Source: Flavobacterium fryxellicola
GTDB taxonomy: Bacteria > Bacteroidota > Bacteroidia > Flavobacteriales > Flavobacteriaceae
DNA length: 64,000 nucleotides
Direction of reading: 5' to 3'
NCBI RefSeq assembly: GCF_900143245.1
Contig: NZ_FRDK01000005.1
Span: forward strand, 157,657-221,656
The translations under genes were made by a program, and so were the position numbers. The notes beneath the pieces are model-generated. The model made no database searches. It worked only from the letters and a program-made list of their open reading frames with translations, and was not told where the DNA came from. The first letter of the stretch is position 1, and the number at the start of each line of letters is the position of its first letter. Positions 10,149 through 19,567 of the stretch are shown here, in pieces.

Positions 10149-10156
10149 TATCTTTG
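10149..10156 (+). promoter_or_regulatory. purK promoter -7 box TATCTTTG
   Basis: TATCTTTG matches the Bacteroidota TAnnTTTG element, 20 nt before the purK ATG. It is the divergent partner of the hpt box. No good -33 TTG is visible. Confidence 0.6.
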
Positions 10157-10176
10157 CTTAAACATACAACGACACC

Positions 10177-11328
10177 ATGAATTATTTTTCTTCTGATTTT
10201 AAATTGGGGATTCTCGGCGGCGGACAATTAGGCAAAATGCTATTGTTTGACACTCGGAAATTTGACATCCAAACTTATGTGCTGGATCCTAGTGATGAAG
10301 CGCCTTGCAAAATTGCCTGCAATCAATTTTTTAAAGGCGACTTAATGGACTTTGAAACGGTTTATAATTTTGGAAAATTAGTCGATGTTTTAACTTTTGA
10401 AATTGAACTAGTCAATCTAGACGCCTTAGTAAAACTGGAAGAAGAAGGATTAAAAGTGTATCCTTCGCCAAAAACTTTAAAATTGATTCAGAACAAAGGA
10501 ATTCAAAAAGATTTCTACCTTCACCACGCAATTCCAACCGCAAATTACCAACGCTTTGACGATTTAAAAAGCTTGGTAGTATCTATTTTGGATTCAAAAA
10601 CAAAAGTTCCTTTCGTTTGGAAATGTACCGAATTTGGCTATGATGGAAATGGCGTAAAAGTCATTCGCCAAATCTCAGATTTAGACAATCTAGCCAATGT
10701 GGAATGCATTGCTGAAGAAATGATTCCTTTTAAAAACGAATTGGCAGTTATTGTTTGCCGCAATCCTTCGGGCGAAATAAAAACCTATCCCGTGGTAGAA
10801 ATGGAATTTCATCCAGAAGCAAACCAAGTGGAATATGTGATTTGTCCTGCTCGAATTGCTGACACAGTAGCAGAAAAAGCAAGAACGATCGCACTTCATG
10901 TTTCTGAAAAATTCAATCATGTTGGTTTACTAGCTGTTGAAATGTTTCAGACCGAAAATGATGAAATTCTCGTGAACGAGGTAGCGCCTCGTCCTCACAA
11001 TTCCGGCCATTATTCTATTGAAGCCAGCTACACCTCCCAATTCGAAAATCATTTACGCGCTATCCTAGATTTACCTTTAGGAAATACAGATAGCAAAGTG
11101 GCTGGGATTATGGTAAATCTAGTTGGTTCAGCAGGATTTTCTGGAGACGTGATTTATCAAAATATTGAAAAAATATTAGGTTGGAATGGTGTTACACCAC
11201 ACATTTACGGAAAGAAACAAACGCGTCCTTTTAGAAAAATGGGACATGTGACGATTGTAAATGAAGATATTAAAGAAGCAAGACGAATTGCTGAAAATGT
11301 AAAGAATACAATAAGAGTTATAAGTTAA
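10177..11328 (+). CDS. purK: 5-(carboxyamino)imidazole ribonucleotide synthase
   Basis: 383 residues with the ATP-grasp PurK layout: N-terminal GILGGGQLGKML, then PSPKTLKLIQNKGIQK, an ATP-grasp core (KCTEFGYDGNGVKV, EEMIPFKNELAVIV) and NEVAPRPHNSGHYSIEA with Mg-binding residues. It makes N5-CAIR from AIR, ATP and bicarbonate in de novo purine synthesis. The product is rearranged by PurE, encoded 108 nt downstream. Divergent from hpt. Confidence 0.96.
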   Translation: MNYFSSDFKLGILGGGQLGKMLLFDTRKFDIQTYVLDPSDEAPCKIACNQFFKGDLMDFETVYNFGKLVDVLTFEIELVNLDALVKLEEEGLKVYPSPKTLKLIQNKGIQKDFYLHHAIPTANYQRFDDLKSLVVSILDSKTKVPFVWKCTEFGYDGNGVKVIRQISDLDNLANVECIAEEMIPFKNELAVIVCRNPSGEIKTYPVVEMEFHPEANQVEYVICPARIADTVAEKARTIALHVSEKFNHVGLLAVEMFQTENDEILVNEVAPRPHNSGHYSIEASYTSQFENHLRAILDLPLGNTDSKVAGIMVNLVGSAGFSGDVIYQNIEKILGWNGVTPHIYGKKQTRPFRKMGHVTIVNEDIKEARRIAENVKNTIRVIS

Positions 11329-11329
11329 T

Positions 11330-11434
11330 TGAAAGATTGAAAAATTAAAAGACTGAAAAATTTAGAACGGCTACTATACGTAGGTTCACAAACAAATCTT
11401 TAATTGCTGAAATCTTTAAATCTTTAAATCATAA
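11330..11434. repeat. Short-period intergenic repeats between purK and purE
   Basis: The left part carries imperfect GATTGAAAAATT / GACTGAAAAATT units. The right part carries AAATCTTT in tandem (period 8, about 2.5 copies). The two parts are roughly inverted relative to each other around a central non-repeated stretch. It lies wholly between the two coding regions. Confidence 0.5.
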
Positions 11435-11436
11435 TC

Positions 11437-11919
11437 ATGAAAGTAGCCGTAATAATGGGAAGCATCTCAGACATGCCGATCATGCAAGAAGCAATCGACA
11501 TTTTAAAAGCATTCGAAATAGAAATAGAAGTCGATATTGTCTCGGCACACCGAACTCCTGAAAAATTATTTGATTTCAGCAAAAATGCGCACACTCGCGG
11601 AATTGCGGTTGTTATTGCTGGTGCTGGTGGCGCGGCGCATTTGCCAGGAATGGTTGCCTCTATGTCTCCACTCCCGGTCATTGGCGTTCCTATCAAATCA
11701 AGCAATTCTATAGATGGTTGGGACAGTGTTTTATCAATTCTACAAATGCCTGGCGGCGTACCTGTCGCAACGGTTGCTTTGAATGGCGCCAAAAACGCAG
11801 GGATTTTAGCGGTTCAAATCTTAGGAAGCCATGATAAAAGTGTATTGAAAAAAATAATCAAGTATAAAACAGGATTAAAAGAAGCGGTTATTATCGCCTC
11901 TGAAAGTCTACAAAAATAA
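11437..11919 (+). CDS. purE: N5-CAIR mutase, class I PurE
   Basis: 160 residues, full length. N-terminal GSISDMPIMQEA, active-site region VSAHRTPEKL, then GAGGAAHLPGMVAS and LPVIGVPIKS are all diagnostic. It converts N5-CAIR to CAIR, the step after PurK. A rho-independent terminator starts right after its stop codon. Confidence 0.97.
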   Translation: MKVAVIMGSISDMPIMQEAIDILKAFEIEIEVDIVSAHRTPEKLFDFSKNAHTRGIAVVIAGAGGAAHLPGMVASMSPLPVIGVPIKSSNSIDGWDSVLSILQMPGGVPVATVALNGAKNAGILAVQILGSHDKSVLKKIIKYKTGLKEAVIIASESLQK

Positions 11920-11920
11920 A

Positions 11921-11945
11921 AAAAGCTCCATCTGGAGCTTTTTTT
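11921..11945 (+). terminator. purE terminator
   Basis: Perfect stem AAAGCTCCA / TGGAGCTTT with a 2-nt loop and a following T-run; it begins two bases after the purE stop. A-run and T-run flanks allow it to work for the convergent gene at 11970-12641 as well. Confidence 0.85.
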
Positions 11946-11969
11946 ATGACATACACGTGTTGAAATACT

Positions 11970-12641
11970 TTATTCAACGTCAAGTGCAATTTCTAGAATT
12001 CCTTCAAATTCTGATGCAATAATATCTTCTTTACTCAACCAATATTCAGAAGTTATGATCGTAAAATTACTATTATCTGTTGATCGTACTTCCCATAAAA
12101 TAGCTTCCGCTTCTGGAAATGGAAGGTTTTCGGTCATTGGCAGGTCGAACAATCTTTTAATAAGATTACTACCTGACAAACCGTTGTTTAACAACTTCAA
12201 AATGCTTTCTTTAGTCAATTCAATTTCGCTTTCCTCTTCTAAAGGCTCAAAACTACATTCGATAATCGTCGCTTTGGCATTCGGGAATGTACCATTATAC
12301 GCTTTAAAAAGCAACTGATTAATATGGAACAAGGTTGCATGCAGTCCAATTTCCGGATATTCTTCACATACCTTATCTAATAACATATCATTCGAAACCT
12401 GTTGAATCTGACCTTCATTTAAATTTTCAGACAGCTTATATTCCAATGCAATTACGGCAGCATCTTTAGGTTCAAAATCAGAAATAGCCATGAATAACAA
12501 CTCCTTCAAAGTGGCAGGATCCGCATCACCAGCATCCGGATAATCGAATTTCTCCAGCAACTTTATATAATCTTCACTTGTCCAATACCCTTCAATTTCA
12601 TCAACAGTATAGGCTTTCTTTATTGTAATTTGATAGTTCAT
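11970..12641 (-). CDS. Conserved-looking protein of unknown function, 223 aa
   Basis: I do not recognise this family. The protein is acidic and soluble, with no signal peptide or membrane helix. The N-terminal half is helical-looking (LLEKFDYPDAGDADPATLKELLFMAISDFEPKDAA). The C-terminal part carries WEVRSTDN and EYWLSKEDIIASEF, ending in an acidic tail. Codon and base use match the neighbours, and the ATG start sits at the edge of an AT-rich 220-nt spacer. It is convergent with purE and divergent from the M3 peptidase gene, so it is probably a single-gene unit. Confidence 0.8.
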   Translation of the reverse strand: MNYQITIKKAYTVDEIEGYWTSEDYIKLLEKFDYPDAGDADPATLKELLFMAISDFEPKDAAVIALEYKLSENLNEGQIQQVSNDMLLDKVCEEYPEIGLHATLFHINQLLFKAYNGTFPNAKATIIECSFEPLEEESEIELTKESILKLLNNGLSGSNLIKRLFDLPMTENLPFPEAEAILWEVRSTDNSNFTIITSEYWLSKEDIIASEFEGILEIALDVE

Positions 12642-12817
12642 CTTTTCTTTAAAATTTATTGTTTTTTAGATTCGTTTCGTTAAAAACCAATCTTTTTTTA
12701 CAATTTAAGACTTTATTACTCAAGAACGAAATAAATAACATTTAAATAACACAATCTACTCTACCATTTTAGGGCAAATCAATTCCTTTATAACCCTCAA
12801 TTTTTTCAATAAATCCC

Positions 12818-12825
12818 TACCTTTG
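12818..12825 (+). promoter_or_regulatory. Promoter -7 box TACCTTTG for the M3 peptidase gene
   Basis: TACCTTTG fits TAnnTTTG, 39 nt before the ATG at 12865. It overlaps an in-frame TTG at 12823, which argues against translation starting there. Confidence 0.6.
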
Positions 12826-12864
12826 TTCTGTTTAAAACATCAAATTATTTTTATTAAAAAACAA

Positions 12865-14892
12865 ATGAGCATCTTAACCCATCACTTCAATACAAAATAC
12901 AATACGGCCCCTTTTTCGAAAATAAAAAATGAGGATTTTCTTCCTGCTTTTCAAAAAGGAATCGAACTCGCGAAAGCCGAAATCGATGCCATTGTCAGAA
13001 ACCCCATACAACCTACTTTTAAAAATACCATAGAAGCATTGGACTTTAGCGGAGACGTGTTGGATCGAATTTCTAGCATTTTTTTCAACCTTAATTCTGC
13101 AGAAACCAATGACGAGATTCAAAAAATCGCACAAGAAGTCTCTCCTTTATTATCAGAGTTTGGAAATGACATTCGACTGAATCCTGATTTATTTGCGCGA
13201 GTAAAAACAGTGTACGAACAAAGAGAGAAATTAAATCTGACGGCGGAACAGACTACGCTTTTAGACAAAAAATACAAAGGATTTTCTAGAAATGGCGCTA
13301 ATTTACCTGAAGATAAAAAGAATCATTTAAGAGAAATAGACAAAGAATTATCGAAATTGAGTTTGCTGTTTGGCGAAAATGTTTTAGCTGAAACACAAGC
13401 CTATCAATTGCATCTTACCAATAAAAAGGATTTGACTGGTTTGCCCGAGGGAACGATTGAAGCCGCTCGTTCATTGGCTAAAAGCCAAGAAAAAGAAGGT
13501 TGGGTTTTTACTTTGGATTACCCAAGCTATGTTCCATTTGTGACCTATGCTGATAATCGTGAATTGCGTAAAAAGATGGCAATTGCTTTTGGCGCAAAAG
13601 GTTTTCAAAACAACGAATTTGACAATCAGGAAATTGTACTTAAAATTGCCGCATTGCGTTTTGATCGAGCACACGTTTTAGGATATGCCAGTCACGCCCA
13701 TTTTGTACTGGAAGAACGAATGTCCGAAAGTCCAGAGAAAGTAAAAAAATTCTCCAATGACTTACTAGAAAAAGCAAAACCGGCTGCTTTAAGAGAATTT
13801 GCTCAATTATCTGCCTTCGCAGAAGAATTAGATGGCCTTACACTACTGGAAAAATGGGATGGCGCTTATTACTCGGAGAAATTAAAACAGCAATTGTACC
13901 ATTTAGACGATGAAATACTAAAACCTTATTTCCAATTAGAAAAAGTTTTGAAAGGTGCTTTTGCAATAGCGCAAAAATTATACGGAATCACATTTGAAGA
14001 AAGCTTTGAAGTGGACAAATACCACGAAGAAGTAAAAACTTACGTAGTAAAAGATGAGGAAGACCAACTTGTCGCCATTTTTTACGCTGATTTCTTTCCA
14101 AGAAAAGGGAAACGCAACGGTGCCTGGATGACTTCTTTTAAATCGCAATACATAAAAAAAGGAATTAATGAAAGACCGCACATTTCCATTGTATGCAATT
14201 TTACCAAACCTACAGAAACAAAACCATCTTTATTAACTTTTAACGAGGTGACGACTTTATTTCATGAATTTGGTCATGCGTTACACGGAATATTGGCTAA
14301 TACTACGTATCCCAGTTTATCAGGAACAAGCGTTTATTGGGATTTTGTGGAATTACCAAGTCAGATTTTAGAAAACTGGTGTTACGAGCCGGAAGCTTTA
14401 GCATTGTTTGCGTACCATTATGAAACTGGCGAAATGATTCCGATAGAATTAGTGAACAAAATTAAAGAAAGTGCCAGTTTTCAGGAAGGAATTGCAACAA
14501 TGCGCCAATTGAGTTTTGGGCTCCTGGATATGGGTTGGCATGCAGAAGATCCTTCGAATATTAAAAACATCAAAGCTTTTGAAACCAAACAATTTTCTGC
14601 TACACAATTATATCCTGATGTAAAGGAGAACGCTATGAGTACTTCTTTTTCGCATATTTTTCAGGGAGGATATTCCTCTGGCTATTACAGCTACAAATGG
14701 GCGGAAGTGTTAGACGCTGACGCTTTTGAATATTTCCAAGAAAAAGGTATTTTTAATAAGGAGGTCGCCACTAAATTTAAAGAAAACGTACTTTCTAAAG
14801 GCGGAACAGAACATCCGATGATTTTATACAAACGCTTTAGAGGTCAGGAACCAAGACCAGAAGCTTTGCTAAAAAGAGCTGGATTGCTTTAA
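12865..14892 (+). CDS. M3 family metallopeptidase (peptidyl-dipeptidase Dcp / oligopeptidase A type)
   Basis: 675 residues from the ATG at 12865. The zinc site HEFGHALHG is clear (His 467, Glu 468, His 471 by this start), with the downstream glutamate in WDFVELPSQILENW. The C-terminal substrate-binding loop FQGGYSSGYYSYKWAEVLDADAF is typical of the family. M3 enzymes degrade short peptides; without a signal peptide this one is probably cytoplasmic. Start choice: an upstream in-frame TTG at 12823 lies inside a promoter box, so the ATG is preferred. Dcp versus PrlC specificity cannot be settled from sequence alone. Confidence 0.92.
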   Translation: MSILTHHFNTKYNTAPFSKIKNEDFLPAFQKGIELAKAEIDAIVRNPIQPTFKNTIEALDFSGDVLDRISSIFFNLNSAETNDEIQKIAQEVSPLLSEFGNDIRLNPDLFARVKTVYEQREKLNLTAEQTTLLDKKYKGFSRNGANLPEDKKNHLREIDKELSKLSLLFGENVLAETQAYQLHLTNKKDLTGLPEGTIEAARSLAKSQEKEGWVFTLDYPSYVPFVTYADNRELRKKMAIAFGAKGFQNNEFDNQEIVLKIAALRFDRAHVLGYASHAHFVLEERMSESPEKVKKFSNDLLEKAKPAALREFAQLSAFAEELDGLTLLEKWDGAYYSEKLKQQLYHLDDEILKPYFQLEKVLKGAFAIAQKLYGITFEESFEVDKYHEEVKTYVVKDEEDQLVAIFYADFFPRKGKRNGAWMTSFKSQYIKKGINERPHISIVCNFTKPTETKPSLLTFNEVTTLFHEFGHALHGILANTTYPSLSGTSVYWDFVELPSQILENWCYEPEALALFAYHYETGEMIPIELVNKIKESASFQEGIATMRQLSFGLLDMGWHAEDPSNIKNIKAFETKQFSATQLYPDVKENAMSTSFSHIFQGGYSSGYYSYKWAEVLDADAFEYFQEKGIFNKEVATKFKENVLSKGGTEHPMILYKRFRGQEPRPEALLKRAGLL

Positions 14893-14916
14893 ATTACTGA
14901 TTTATAAAGTTCAAAA

Positions 14917-17900
14917 ATGGAGCTTACCGACCTAAAATTAATACAAGATTATTTAAAAGAAAATAGTATTGCAAGTTCTACGGCTAATGCAAAAAACATT
15001 AGCCCTACCCTTGTTAACGTCTACTTTGGGCAATATGAATTTGAATATCTTGGCGGCGCAACTAAACCGTATCAAATAGAAATTAATATTGCTAATCCTA
15101 AAAAAATTGAGTCTTATTGCAGTTGTCCTTACGATCACGGAGGTGTTTGCAAGCATATAATTGCAGCTCTTACTGATATTAGTAAAGTCATTATTAAAAA
15201 AACAAATAGTATTTTGCACGATTTAAATGATTTCACAGCAACCCAGAAATTACATTTAAATCAGGCACATTTAGAAAACGAACTCCTTTCGGATGCCGTT
15301 CTCTCACGATTTCCCTCGCGTTATACTAGTTACTATGACCATCAGTTACAAATTAGCAATGCGTCACAATCGGAGGTAAAAACACTGTTTTTAGATTGGG
15401 GAAACCATGAACAAACCATAAGCTATGATAGCGAAACTAAAAATTTAAAAACGCGTTGTACTTGTTCTAAAGCAGAAAAACCATGCGATCACATTGGTAT
15501 TAGTTTGCGGATTATAAAAAATAAATTGGGCGAAAATTTTTTTAGTATAAGTTATTTACCGCAAAAAATTGAAGCATTTTTAAAACCATATCAGATAACC
15601 GATAATGCGGAAATTGGAAAAATATTCGATTTTCAAATTACAAAAAAAGGATTTGAAGCAACTTCAAAATATAAAAATATCCAACAAGGATTTCAAGATC
15701 TTTCTAATATTTACGCGAATGAAGCGGTTGAGCTAAGCGCTAAATTACCCATGCCAGATCATTTTGATCATGATTTTGGACTGGGAATATATTTTAGATT
15801 TAGAGCAAAAAAATTTCATGGCATCTTTCCTTTTCAGGCAAAGTACAACAAGGCTAAAACCGATTTTGCATCGAGCATTTCCGACCTTAACTATTACAGT
15901 ATCGGAGAATCTATGCACTTATTTCTTAATGAAAATAATGATGCGGTAATCATAAAATCGCTACAGCTAAACGATCTAATTTCCAGCTATGAATCAAAAA
16001 GAGAAATTGGTTACTTAACAAAAGCATTTGAACATTTAGAACTTTTATTACCATTATGGAAAACGCTCTTGATATATAAACATGAAGACAAAGCCAGTCT
16101 GACAAGGAAAAATCTGGTGTCCACAAAAATAGAGGATATCAAAATAAGATTGTTTTTTACTCTTAGCGAAAATGAATATTTTTACACACTAAAAGCAAAA
16201 ATAGCAATTGGAGATAAAGATTTTAACCTCAACAGTACAGCAATAATTGTGAGTTCGTTGTTTGTATTTTTTCAGGGTAATGCTTATCCCATTCCAAATG
16301 CCAATGTTTCTGCACATTTAAATAGTTTTGCTAATCATTCTGAAATTAATTACTTCAAAAAAGATGTGCCCAATTTTATTGAAAAAGTAATTTTACCGTT
16401 ATCTAAAAAATTTGAAATTCAAACTACCATTTTCAAGAAATCTAAAGCCAAAATAGAAAATGAAAGTATTGAAAAACAAATCTACATGTCGGATTTAGAA
16501 GGACATTATATTGTTTTTAAGCCTGTAATTCAGTATAGCAAAACGCTCGTACCAGTATTTTCAAACGAACTGTTATTAGAAGCCACCGAAGATTCAAAAA
16601 TCACATATCAAGACCGTAATCAGTCTTTTGAGGATAATTTTATAGAAGAATTCAGAAGTCTGCATCCAAAGTTTGAAACTCAAGAAAGTATGTTTTTCCT
16701 CACACCCGAAGAACTTTTCGAGAATTACTGGATGTTACACGCCACAGAAAGAATGAAGCAATTAGGCATCACTGTTTTTGGAGCCAATGAATTGAAATCA
16801 TTCAAATTTAATTTGAACAAACCCGTAATCCGCGTCAATTTAAAATCGGATATTGATTGGTTTGATATTGAAATCGACATTAGTTTTGGCAATCAAAAAG
16901 TAAACATTAAGGAGTTACAGAAGGCCTTTTTGAAAAAATCAAATTATGTTGCGCTTGGTGATGGAACACTAGGAATTCTTCCAGAGGAATGGATGAAAAA
17001 ATTTGCTAACTATTTCAAGACTGGTGAAGTCAAGAAAAACGGCATACAAATGTCGAATTATCAGTTCGGAATCATTGAAGAACTGTATGAGGAAATGGAT
17101 ACCAAACCTGCATTTCTTGAAGAGCTGTATAACAAGAAAATGCGTTTACAAAACATTTCTGAAATTGAAACTATTCCAATTCCAAAAGGGATAAAAGCAA
17201 AACTCCGAGATTACCAACACCACGGACTAAACTGGCTCGCTTTTTTAGATAAAAACCAATTGGGCGGTTGCTTGGCAGACGATATGGGATTAGGGAAGAC
17301 CTTGCAAACTATTGCATTTTTACAACATTTGAAAGTGACAAATCCTAAGAATCAACCTTCGTTGATTATTGCACCAACCTCACTAATTTTTAACTGGAGA
17401 AATGAAATAGAAAAGTTTTGCCCAACCCTGAAGATGCTTACTTTTACGGGTGGAAACAGACTTGAAAATAAAGATAATTTCAACAAGTACGATTTAATTA
17501 TTTCCACTTATGGCTCTTTGCTGAACGACATTGCGTTTTTGAAAGATTTTAAATTTAATTATATTGTTTTAGACGAAAGTCAGGCGATAAAAAACCCAAA
17601 TTCAAAGCGTTATAAAGCCGTTCGATTGTTGAATTCGTATAACAGAATTGCACTTACGGGAACACCTATAGAAAATAACACTTTTGATTTGTATGCACAA
17701 CTTAACTTTTTAAATCCTGGATTACTGGGTAATATGACGCATTTTAAAAATAATTTTTCGGATGCCATAGACAAAGAAAAAGATGTTGACGCTTCGCAAA
17801 TTTTGAGTAAAATTATCACGCCTTTTATGTTGCGAAGAACCAAAGAACAAGTTGCCACCGAATTGCCAGAAAAAACAGAAAGCATCATTTTTTGTGAAAT

Positions 17901-18585
17901 GGAAAAGGAGCAACGTGCGGTTTATAACACCTTCAAAAATAAATACCGTGATTATTTAATGAATAAAATTGATGAAAATGGCGTCGAAAAATCACAAATG
18001 TACATCTTAGAAGGTTTAACTAAACTGCGACAAATTTGCAATTCGACCGCGCTAATTCCGACTGACGAGGACTTTGGAAATTATTCGGTAAAGCTCGAGG
18101 CATTAATGGAAAACATCAAAGAAAAGACGGGAAATCATAAAATTTTAGTTTTTTCGCAGTTTGTCAAAATGCTTCAAATCGTAAAAACGAGACTAGAAGA
18201 AGACCACATTCATTATGAATATTTAGACGGAAAAACGTCCAACAGACAAGAGCGAGTCGAGAATTTTCAAAATAATGCCGATGTTCGGGTCTTTCTGATT
18301 AGCCTTAAAGCTGGTGGAACCGGACTAAATCTAACCGAAGCAGATTATGTTTTCATTATAGATCCTTGGTGGAATCCTGCTGTCGAAAACCAAGCCATTG
18401 ATCGCTGTTATCGCATTGGACAAACCAAAAAAGTAATGGCATACCGCATGATTTGTAAAGATACAATCGAAGAAAAAATTGTTTCGTTGCAACAAAAAAA
18501 GAAAAATGTAGCTTCGAGTATTATTTCGATCGACGACGAGAAAAAATCGTTTGATATTAATGAGGTAAAGGAATTGTTTCGGTAG
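14917..18585 (+). CDS. SNF2-family DEAD-like helicase with SWIM zinc motifs
   Basis: 1222 residues. A SWIM zinc motif near residue 70 (CSCPYDHGGVCKH) is followed by a second CxC-x6-CxH motif near 187 (CTCSKAEKPCDH). The C-terminal half is a SNF2 ATPase: Walker A DDMGLGKT with Lys 794, DESQ as motif II, motif III LTGTPIENN, then a helicase C domain ending in WWNPAVENQAIDRCYRIGQ. Family members are double-stranded DNA translocases; bacterial ones resemble RapA-type remodelers. It starts 24 nt after the M3 peptidase stop, so is probably cotranscribed. Partner and target are unknown. Confidence 0.93.
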   Translation: MELTDLKLIQDYLKENSIASSTANAKNISPTLVNVYFGQYEFEYLGGATKPYQIEINIANPKKIESYCSCPYDHGGVCKHIIAALTDISKVIIKKTNSILHDLNDFTATQKLHLNQAHLENELLSDAVLSRFPSRYTSYYDHQLQISNASQSEVKTLFLDWGNHEQTISYDSETKNLKTRCTCSKAEKPCDHIGISLRIIKNKLGENFFSISYLPQKIEAFLKPYQITDNAEIGKIFDFQITKKGFEATSKYKNIQQGFQDLSNIYANEAVELSAKLPMPDHFDHDFGLGIYFRFRAKKFHGIFPFQAKYNKAKTDFASSISDLNYYSIGESMHLFLNENNDAVIIKSLQLNDLISSYESKREIGYLTKAFEHLELLLPLWKTLLIYKHEDKASLTRKNLVSTKIEDIKIRLFFTLSENEYFYTLKAKIAIGDKDFNLNSTAIIVSSLFVFFQGNAYPIPNANVSAHLNSFANHSEINYFKKDVPNFIEKVILPLSKKFEIQTTIFKKSKAKIENESIEKQIYMSDLEGHYIVFKPVIQYSKTLVPVFSNELLLEATEDSKITYQDRNQSFEDNFIEEFRSLHPKFETQESMFFLTPEELFENYWMLHATERMKQLGITVFGANELKSFKFNLNKPVIRVNLKSDIDWFDIEIDISFGNQKVNIKELQKAFLKKSNYVALGDGTLGILPEEWMKKFANYFKTGEVKKNGIQMSNYQFGIIEELYEEMDTKPAFLEELYNKKMRLQNISEIETIPIPKGIKAKLRDYQHHGLNWLAFLDKNQLGGCLADDMGLGKTLQTIAFLQHLKVTNPKNQPSLIIAPTSLIFNWRNEIEKFCPTLKMLTFTGGNRLENKDNFNKYDLIISTYGSLLNDIAFLKDFKFNYIVLDESQAIKNPNSKRYKAVRLLNSYNRIALTGTPIENNTFDLYAQLNFLNPGLLGNMTHFKNNFSDAIDKEKDVDASQILSKIITPFMLRRTKEQVATELPEKTESIIFCEMEKEQRAVYNTFKNKYRDYLMNKIDENGVEKSQMYILEGLTKLRQICNSTALIPTDEDFGNYSVKLEALMENIKEKTGNHKILVFSQFVKMLQIVKTRLEEDHIHYEYLDGKTSNRQERVENFQNNADVRVFLISLKAGGTGLNLTEADYVFIIDPWWNPAVENQAIDRCYRIGQTKKVMAYRMICKDTIEEKIVSLQQKKKNVASSIISIDDEKKSFDINEVKELFR

Positions 18586-18854
18586 TTCCGATTCCTAAAA
18601 TACTTTGCTTATTTTTCGAAAAAAGGTACTTATAATAAAGAAGTAACACTAAAAGTAACGAAATGTACTTTTCTAAGCGAAAATAAAATTGACGATAGGG
18701 CTGTACGAACCCTTTAAAGAACAAAAACCAAAACTGGAAGCTTTATTGAAAAAAGTGAAAGTGTTTTAATCATAAATTTCTGAAAACCAAAGTACAATGG
18801 TTCGGATTCTTTGATAAATTTTAGAATAATTAAAAAAATAAAACCTACAATAAA
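18586..18854. other. Intergenic spacer with possible gene remnant
   Basis: 269 nt between the helicase and the DUF2071 gene. The only feature is a short stop-bounded stretch at 18677-18769 on the plus strand whose last 23 codons read like a genuine protein C-terminus (LYEPFKEQKPKLEALLKK, then VKVF and stop). It has no start codon or upstream domain. It may be the tail of a decayed gene. Confidence 0.3.
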
Positions 18855-19562
18855 ATGAGTTTTTTAAAAGCAGAGTGGAATAATTTAGCCATGATTAATT
18901 ATGAGGTTGATCCTCAAATTTTACAAAAATATGTCCCAAAAGGAACCGAACTCGATTTTTGGAACGGCAAATGCTACGTCAGTTTTATTGGGTTTCTTTT
19001 TGAAAAGGTGCGTGTTCTAGGAATCAAAATCCCCTTCCATAGTGATTTTGAGGAAGTCAATCTTCGGTTTTATGTGAGGCGTTTTGAAAATGGAGTATGG
19101 AAAAGAGGGGCCGTTTTTATAAGCGAAATTGTTCCGAAATACGCCATTTCATTTATTGCCAATACGTTTTATAATGAGCACTACAGCACGTTACCCATGA
19201 AACACACTTTAACAGTCAATGAAAAGTCAAGAGAATTTATATACCAATGGAAAGTAAATAACAATTGGAATACCATTCATGTGACAACTGACAAGACTCC
19301 CATTGCAATTGAACCGGATTCAGAGGCTGAATTTATTACCGAACACTATTTTGGTTATACCAAAATCAATGAAAATGAAACTTTTGAGTACCAAGTCACG
19401 CATCCAAGATGGCAACAATTTGAAGTAACCAAGAACAACTCTAAAATAGATTTTGAAGGTGTATACGGCAAAGAATTTGCGTTTATTGCCAATTTAGAAC
19501 CAACTTCCGTATTTCTAGCTATTGGCTCTAAAATCACAATTGAAGACAAACGAAAATTATAA
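18855..19562 (+). CDS. YqjF-like DUF2071 family protein
   Basis: 235 residues matching the DUF2071/YqjF pattern: N-terminal MINYEVDPQILQKYVPKGTELD, then GKCYVSFIGFLF, and EVNLRFYVRR. No signal peptide. The biochemical function of the family is not established. The next gene starts 6 nt downstream and is also a small barrel-type protein, so the two are probably cotranscribed. Confidence 0.8.
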   Translation: MSFLKAEWNNLAMINYEVDPQILQKYVPKGTELDFWNGKCYVSFIGFLFEKVRVLGIKIPFHSDFEEVNLRFYVRRFENGVWKRGAVFISEIVPKYAISFIANTFYNEHYSTLPMKHTLTVNEKSREFIYQWKVNNNWNTIHVTTDKTPIAIEPDSEAEFITEHYFGYTKINENETFEYQVTHPRWQQFEVTKNNSKIDFEGVYGKEFAFIANLEPTSVFLAIGSKITIEDKRKL

Positions 19563-19567
19563 TTTTA

